Shown: positions 60,985 to 64,000 of the stretch, piece after piece | Numbering within the stretch: the stretch's first letter is position 1 | Layout of the letters: the number at the start of each line of letters is the position of its first letter | Program-made: the position numbers and the translations under genes | The notes under the pieces: generated by a model | What the model was told of the DNA's origin: nothing | Seen by the model: only the letters and a program-made list of their open reading frames with translations | Databases searched by the model: none | From: Coriaria nepalensis | Taxonomy: Eukaryota; Streptophyta; Magnoliopsida; Cucurbitales; Coriariaceae | DNA: 64,000 bases | NCBI GenBank assembly: GCA_027186245.1 | Contig: CP114483.1 | Span: 31,254,642 to 31,318,641, forward strand | Direction: 5' to 3'

Positions 60985-61850
60985 ATGTCTTCAATCAATA
61001 ATCCTATTACCGCTTTACTCAATGAGTACAAATTAACTTGTGATAATTTTATGAGATGGAAATCAAACTTAAACATGGTATTAATTTTTGAAAACCATAA
61101 GTTTGTCTTGACCAAGAAATGTTCTGAAAAGCTCGCTGCTAATGTTGCCCGTAATGTATGGGAAAAGTATGACAATTGGATCTAATCTAATAAAAAGCAA
61201 ATACTACATGTTGATGAGCATGAATGATGTTCTTAGGAAGAAACATGAAAATGTGGAGACTGCATATAAGATATTTGACTCTCTCAAGGCCTTATTTGGG
61301 CAGCAATCTGACCAGAGTCATTATGAGGCTAATAAAACTTACATGAACGCCAAAATGAAGAAAGGAGTATCTGTCAGAGATCATGTTTTAAACATGATCA
61401 ATGCGATACATGAGACGGAAATACATGAGGCTACCATTGATGATCCCACTCAAGTTAGCATCATACTTGAGTTCCCTTCACTAGTTTTTACTGTCATTCA
61501 CTACTAGCTATGTTATGAATAATTTGCAATACAACATGACTCAGTTGTTGAATGAGTTGTAGACCTTTGAGACCCTTAATAAGACCAGGTCCAAAGATGG
61601 TGAAGCAAATGTTGCTAAAAAAAAGCTGCCTTCCTCTTATATTAAGAACAATAAGAGAAGGTACACTAGTGGTAAGGACAAAAAGGGAAAGAAAGCCAAA
61701 AAGTCACTTAAAGGCAAGGAGAACAAGAAGAACAACAACTCCAAGAAAAGGAACCCAAGGGAAAGTATTTCCACTGTGGAGTTGATGGCCAATGAAAAAG
61801 AAACTATAATAAGTATCTCTCCAAGCTAAATGAGAAAAAGAAAGATAAAT
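60985..61850 (+). pseudogene. copia gag of element 2, nearly intact
   Basis: Starts at ATG 60985 with MSSINNPITALLNEYKL. It runs to a stop at 61183-61185 and resumes in another frame (61142-61507) with YYMLMSMNDVLRKKHENVE, FGQQSDQSHYEANKTYM and HVLNMINAIHETEIHEATID, typical of UBN2-type gag. A Lys-rich segment and a zinc knuckle with losses (FHCGVDGQ then a stop, about 61765-61795) follow. One or two frameshifts and stops make it non-functional, yet it is better kept than its copy in element 1. Confidence 0.85.
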
Positions 61851-63195
61851 TTGACTTACTTATTTTAGGAGCCTTTTTAGTGGAAGATAATTTGTCATCT
61901 TGGATAGTAGATTCGGGAGCCACTAATCATGTTTGTTCTTCGTTACAAATGCTTAGTTCTTTGAGGGAGCTTGTTGTTGGTGATGTGATGATAAGAGTTG
62001 GCAATAGTGCGATCGTTTAAGCTAAAGCGATGGAAGAAGTCCATTTAGTTTTTAACAATAATTATATTATTTTGAACAATGTTTACTTTATTCTTGAATT
62101 TTATAGAAATTTGATTTCCTTATTTTATATTTTATGAACAAAATTTTGATATTTCTATTAGTGATAATGAGATTATTATTTTTAGGAAATGTTTCGATAT
62201 TTTTCATGCAAAATAAACTAACAGACTCTATCTACTTAGACTAAATAAAAAATCGTTAAATAATTTGAAATTATTTAAAGTGGCAAATCCTAAATTAAAT
62301 AAACGACAAAAAGTTTCTTAAACTGATATATGTAGTTTTGACATCTTAGGTTAGGGCATATCACTCTTGAGAGGATAAATAGGTTAGTAAATGATGGTCA
62401 TTTAAGAGAGCTAACTATTGGCACTCTTCCTGTTTATGACTCCTATTTAGAAGGAAAGATGACTAAGAGACTTTTCTCTGCAAAAAGGCTAAAGAGCCAA
62501 AGAACCATTTAAGTTAGTACATAGTGACGTTTGCGGTCCAATAAATGTATAAGCAAGAGGTGGTTATGAATATTTCATCACCTTCATTGATGATTATTCT
62601 AGATATTGATACACATACCTAATGGAAAGGAAATCTGAAACTTTTAGAAATTTCAAAGAATTTCGAGCAAAAACTGAAAAGTAGTTAGGAAAATCACTTA
62701 AAATACTTCGACCAGATTCAGGAGGTGAATACCTTGATTTTGAGTTCAAGGATCATTTGCTAGAGCATGGCAATATATTCCAACTCACACCAAGCAGAAT
62801 GGTGCTGCAGAAATGAGAAACATAATCTTATTAGATGTAGTTAGGTCAATGTTACGCTGCTCACCCTACCACTCATATTCTGAGGATATGCACTTCAAAA
62901 TGTGGTATACATTTTGAATATAGTTCCATCTAAGTCTGTACAAAAGACATCTTTAGAGTTTTGGAATGACACTAAACCTAGTTTATGCAATTTTGCATAT
63001 AGGGTGTCTAACACAGCTGAAATCCAACGCTGGGGAAGTTGGACTCACGATCTAAAGTTTGTATATTCGTCGGCTACACTCCTAGAACAAGGGGAGGTTA
63101 TTTTTATATTCATAGTGAAAAAAAAGTGTTTGTATCGATAAATGCAACTTTTCTCGAACATGACTATATAATGAACTATAAATCTTGTGGTAAGA
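61840..63195 (+). pseudogene. copia protease and integrase of element 2, decayed
   Basis: The protease region has SWIVDSGATNHVCSS (about 61896), with the catalytic DSGA intact. The pre-integrase domain has LGHITLERINRLVNDG (about 62352). Integrase shows VHSDVCGP-like and FITFIDDYSRY pieces (about 62520-62610) and LRPDSGGEYLDFEFKDHLLE (about 62708), which hold the expected acidic residues. Stops and shifts are scattered through the rest. The copy ends near 63195 in the segment that follows the FVGYTPRTRGGYFY motif. Confidence 0.85.
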
Positions 63196-63838
63196 TCACT
63201 TATAAGTTTCATGTACAACATATTATGCCTAACAATTCACCCAATGTTCAACATTGGCTAGGGCTAATTAGAATGATGTCAAAATATGAAACCCGACACA
63301 CAAGATATCATGGCAATCTCACATCTTAGGACCATATATAATATAATAACTAAATAATTCTCATTGATAGTTATTAATTAGCATTGAGAATTATCTAAGT
63401 GTCACATTTGATACTCTTAATTTCTACTAAGTACCCACATAATCATCATAATGTTCTACCAACACCAATGACCATGGGATCGGCCACCCTAAACACTTTA
63501 AGTGATGAATTACATGATTGTCTAACAGGATCATCAGTCTATTCTTAAGATCACATGACAATAAGTAATATGTGTCTTAAGTTTTAAGCAACTTGAGTCT
63601 TAACATGATATCTATCATGGTTTCCAAAGTACATAATTTAATATACTGAACTTTATCATGATATATATTTATAGAACATAATATATTAATTCTAATAACA
63701 TTTGTAAACTTGATAAATAATAACTGAATTTCATAAATGATAATTAATAATAATATTTATTATATTATTAATATCTACATAAAAATAGTATCACATAAAG
63801 TTATTTTCCTTATCAGGTCAAAAACAAATTAGCTTGAT
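63195..63838 (-). mobile_element. fragment of the 32849-type LTR, inverted, inside copia element 2
   Basis: The reverse complement of this segment matches 32849 to about 33495 in order: CATGATAGA.ATC, GGGTGGCCGATC, ATGATGATT.TGTG, ACACTTAGATA.TTCTCAATG, and GGGTGAA..GTT. The outer LTR end is near 63838. It interrupts the integrase region of element 2. Sequence beyond the window would show whether a full LTR element lies here. Confidence 0.78.
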
Positions 63839-64000
63839 AGTCATACACTGCAAAATCATCGTCATGTGATATTTTTTTATTATTAATGAAAATTATAGTA
63901 ATTATTAATTTATATTTAATGTTGAATTTACTATGAGATTATTTTTTAAAAAAATTATTAAAAATTATGAAATAAAAACATTTTAAAAAGTTAATTATAA
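63839..64000. other. AT-rich end of window
   Basis: No feature recognised; too short to assign. Confidence 0.4.

Larger units (their letters stand above)
57117..63195 (+). mobile_element. Ty1/copia element 2, 3'-truncated
   Basis: Sister copy of the element at 12628-19389, with a complete 5' LTR (57117-58879), degenerate primer site, a leader of about 2.1 kb, gag (from 60985) and pol up to the integrase C-terminal region. At about 63195 the match to element 1 (about 15930 there) ends and a fragment of another LTR family begins, so the rest of pol and the 3' LTR are absent from this window. Confidence 0.87.

Overview
The window is nuclear DNA from a flowering plant, almost certainly a dicot. 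It is very AT-rich, its genes are split by GT-AG introns, and long stretches between genes are layered, decayed transposons. The gag and pol style of the Ty1/copia elements and the abundance of DUF1985/Ulp1-type MULE debris resemble what I remember from cucurbit genomes. That is a weak inference; only 'dicot' is safe.

Four ordinary host genes can be assembled exon by exon, with all splice phases agreeing. They are (1) a regulatory subunit of mitochondrial NAD-dependent isocitrate dehydrogenase (2323-6109, minus, 4 exons, 374 aa); (2) a NIN-like RWP-RK/PB1 transcription factor of the NLP1/NLP2 type (27378-31731, plus, 4 exons, 870 aa); (3) a receptor-like cytoplasmic kinase of subfamily VII, PIX13/PBL-like (44250-46637, minus, 6 exons, 390 aa); (4) a bromodomain protein of the BRD1/BRD2/BRD13 type (50003-54324, minus, 9 exons, 744 aa). 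They do not form a pathway and are independent loci.

Between them lies transposon strata. At 6.4-12.6 kb there is a dead DUF1985/Ulp1 gene (plus) facing a dead MuDR-type transposase (minus). They are separated by an 82-bp tandem repeat and about 1.1 kb of telomere-like repeat, with a pure array of 26 copies of AAACCAT at its core. This looks like a Kaonashi-type MULE. The transposase is cut at about 12.63 kb by a 5'-truncated copia element whose single LTR is 17721-19389. More DUF1985 debris (19.4-20.8 kb), a copia reverse transcriptase scrap (21.9-22.2 kb) and a 235-bp tandem repeat follow. Downstream of the NLP gene is an inverted copia element with two recognisable LTRs (32053-39232), split by a solo-LTR-like insertion (32849-35259). 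Next come a second copy of the hairpin-rich DUF1985 leader (39637-40752) and a 5'-truncated copia with a 3' LTR (40756-43719). At the right end, 57117-63195 is another member of the first copia family, with 5' LTR, degenerate primer site, gag and part of pol. Its pol is cut by a fragment of the same LTR family that forms the insertion at 32849.

I found no convincing new defence or metabolic system. The most unusual points are the pure variant-telomere array inside the MULE, a hairpin with compensating base changes shared by two element copies, a 105-bp duplication that copies a splice acceptor of the NLP gene, and an 18-bp perfect palindrome at the join of two transposons.
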